Shown here piece after piece: positions 62,715 through 64,000 of a stretch of DNA of 64,000 nucleotides. The stretch is taken from contig NZ_URHZ01000013.1 in the NCBI RefSeq assembly GCF_900547735.1, forward strand, positions 1-64,000, written 5' to 3'. Made by a program: the position numbers and the translations under genes. Numbering within the stretch: position 1 is the first letter of the stretch; each line of letters starts with the position of its first letter. The notes beneath the pieces were generated by a model. It worked only from the letters and a program-made list of their open reading frames with translations, was not told the origin of the DNA and made no database searches. The stretch comes from an uncultured Clostridium sp. (GTDB lineage: Bacteria > Bacillota > Clostridia > Lachnospirales > Lachnospiraceae).

Positions 62715-63790
62715 GTCGCATTCCCCCCTGTTTCATGTTTTTCTATAATATCCAGAATTTCTCCGGCATCGAGGCGATAGCGGATTCCTTCTATAACCGT
62801 AACGATTTTCCTCAGCTCATCCTCTTTGAAATACAGGTAGGAGTAGAGCGAGGCAATGGAGTACGGATTCCTGGCGGCCGCAGTCCTGTGGATGTGGGCC
62901 AGTATCACGTCGTAGAGGATTTCCAGGTTTGGCTTTTCATCCAGCGCGGCCTGTTTGGTCTGGGAACCGTACCATGTTTCCGAGAGCGCGGAGAAATATT
63001 CATCCATGCTTTCGGCGGCGATCAGCTGTTCAAGCTGGCTGTTTCGCAGGCGGTAACGGATGGGGATGAGAAGCTTTTTCACTTCCGCTCCCGGGATGGT
63101 GTAATACCGCTTGGTCCTGTAAATCCACTGAAGGTTCAGCAGATCCAGTTTTGTTCCGAATCCCTGCAGGATAGCCTCCTGTTCCCTCTTTGGAATGTTC
63201 TTTTTAATTGCTTTCCAGGTGACGTTGAAGTAATAGAGATCCAGCGCCATCTCATAATCAAAGTGGCCTCCGTCGCCGGAATCGCGGATGCGCGCCAGCA
63301 GCGGGTAATAAACCGTGCCCTCCAGGCTGTCGATGAATTCATCCGTTGTGGCGGCCGTACCGATGGCTGCCAGGTCCAGTTTGGAATGGGAACGGAAAAA
63401 CTCCTCGTATCGGGACAGGCCGACCGGAACCGGCTGATGGGCCGCCGCATTCCTCAGGCAGCTCTTCATGATATCTATCTCGAAATGCATAAAATACAGT
63501 TTAAAAAAACGCCTCTGCTTTATGTTTGAAAAACGGTACAGCCTGGCGTAATCCCTGTACAGGGAACCGGCCAGTAGCCGCTCTATGGTCCCGCGGTGCA
63601 GATCCTCACTGTCCATATCGGGGAACACACCCGCATAGGCCGGAAGGGCGCGTAAAAATTCCACCGCTTCCGGCACGCTTTCCAGTCCGGCCATTGCCCG
63701 GTACTGGTCCCTGGTGAGGAGCTGTCCCGTCATTGCCCGGACCTTGGTAGTCAGCCCGCTGTAGGCCAGAAGTCCTCTCATAAGAATCAC
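62711..63790 (-). CDS. ntpC: V-type ATP synthase subunit C
   Basis: Socket subunit linking the rotor stalk to the membrane ring (archaeal C/yeast d type), 359 residues from GTG 63790, which overlaps the preceding stop as GTGA. An ATG at 63781 (MRGLLAYSGL) is also possible, with GGGAG 10 bases upstream. Assigned by the alpha-helical pattern (RVTGQ-like KVRAMTGQLLTRDQYRAM start, SLYSYLYFKEDELRKIVTVIEGIRY near the end) and operon position. Confidence 0.9.
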   Translation of the reverse strand: MILMRGLLAYSGLTTKVRAMTGQLLTRDQYRAMAGLESVPEAVEFLRALPAYAGVFPDMDSEDLHRGTIERLLAGSLYRDYARLYRFSNIKQRRFFKLYFMHFEIDIMKSCLRNAAAHQPVPVGLSRYEEFFRSHSKLDLAAIGTAATTDEFIDSLEGTVYYPLLARIRDSGDGGHFDYEMALDLYYFNVTWKAIKKNIPKREQEAILQGFGTKLDLLNLQWIYRTKRYYTIPGAEVKKLLIPIRYRLRNSQLEQLIAAESMDEYFSALSETWYGSQTKQAALDEKPNLEILYDVILAHIHRTAAARNPYSIASLYSYLYFKEDELRKIVTVIEGIRYRLDAGEILDIIEKHETGGNAT

Positions 63791-64000
63791 GCTCCCGTCA
63801 TTTCTTTAAATAGCTGCTCCACATAGGTCTGGCTCTGGCACTTATAGTGGTTCTCCAGTTTCTGAATCATGTGTTCCGCCCGGCTTCTCTGGCAGGACAG
63901 TTTCTTCTGCATCTCGGCTTCCATGGAAGTCCGGACATCGGCGATCCGCGCCTCGGTCTCGGCCTCCAGAGTCTGATTAAATTCTTCCGTCTCTTTATGG
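63787..64000 (-). CDS. V-type ATPase stalk subunit G/H, C-terminal part (truncated by window)
   Basis: The last 70 codons or so of an open frame that runs off the right edge; it ends with TGA at 63787-63789. The visible part is strongly helical and charged (TLEAETEARIADVRTSMEAE, then QKLENHYKCQSQTYVEQL), matching the coiled-coil stator subunit that pairs with E. First known gene of the ATPase run within this window. Confidence 0.75.
   Translation of the reverse strand, partial: HKETEEFNQTLEAETEARIADVRTSMEAEMQKKLSCQRSRAEHMIQKLENHYKCQSQTYVEQLFKEMTGA

Overview
The window looks like chromosome of an anaerobic, fermentative low-to-mid GC Firmicute, most likely a gut Lachnospiraceae (Clostridium cluster XIVa type). 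This is inferred from a V-type (Ntp-like) ATPase operon, a glycyl radical enzyme with its activase, abundant PTS and ABC sugar uptake, strong AGGAGG ribosome binding sites, RpiR/LacI/AraC regulators and TRAP-TAXI transport. No rRNA, tRNA, CRISPR array, phage or intact insertion sequence was seen. The species cannot be named from sequence reading alone.

Layout. (1) 0.4-8.1 kb: a self-contained mannose-family PTS operon (IIA, IIB, IIC, IID, class II aldolase, zinc dehydrogenase, mannitol-1-phosphate-dehydrogenase-like protein, and its own HPr and Enzyme I), then a DEDDh exonuclease. (2) 9.3-15.3 kb: a sucrose locus with repressor ScrR, two operators around a clear promoter, a IIBCA permease and one 826-residue protein that fuses sucrose-6-phosphate hydrolase to fructokinase. 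(3) 15.3-23.1 kb: a TRAP-TAXI transporter, an RpiR regulator, and a divergent operon of a GltS-type symporter, glutamate formimidoyltransferase and formimino-THF cyclodeaminase. This is a plausible formiminoglutamate uptake and one-carbon salvage unit. (4) 23-25.7 kb: a D,D-carboxypeptidase and a TIGR01906-type membrane protein. (5) 26.0-27.8 kb: a HAD phosphatase and a LacI regulator with a perfect palindromic operator. (6) 27.9-41.8 kb: an accessory metabolic block with MarR and AraC regulators, nitroreductase, NhaC-type antiporter, crotonase, two class III CoA-transferases, an SSS symporter and two large enoate-reductase-type flavoproteins, reminiscent of bile-acid (bai) or enoate-reducing clusters but not identical to them. 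(7) 42.0-50.3 kb: a ribose-type ABC transporter, a cupin, a glycyl radical enzyme activase and a short divergent glycyl radical enzyme. Its promoter carries the same operator as the LacI gene 15 kb upstream. (8) 50.6-64.0 kb: an AraC/GyrI-type regulator, a 1261-residue REC/HD-GYP/PAS/GGDEF/GAF protein, and the V-type ATPase operon running off the right edge.

How the parts work together. Most of the window is substrate capture and anaerobic catabolism, each block with its own local regulator. The two strongest candidates for undescribed biology are the LacI-controlled glycyl radical enzyme operon (region 7 plus region 5) and the CoA-transferase/enoate-reductase block (region 6). Other notable points are an HPr lacking the regulatory Ser46, the hydrolase-kinase fusion, and a c-di-GMP making-and-breaking protein that follows the ATPase operon by only 16 bases.
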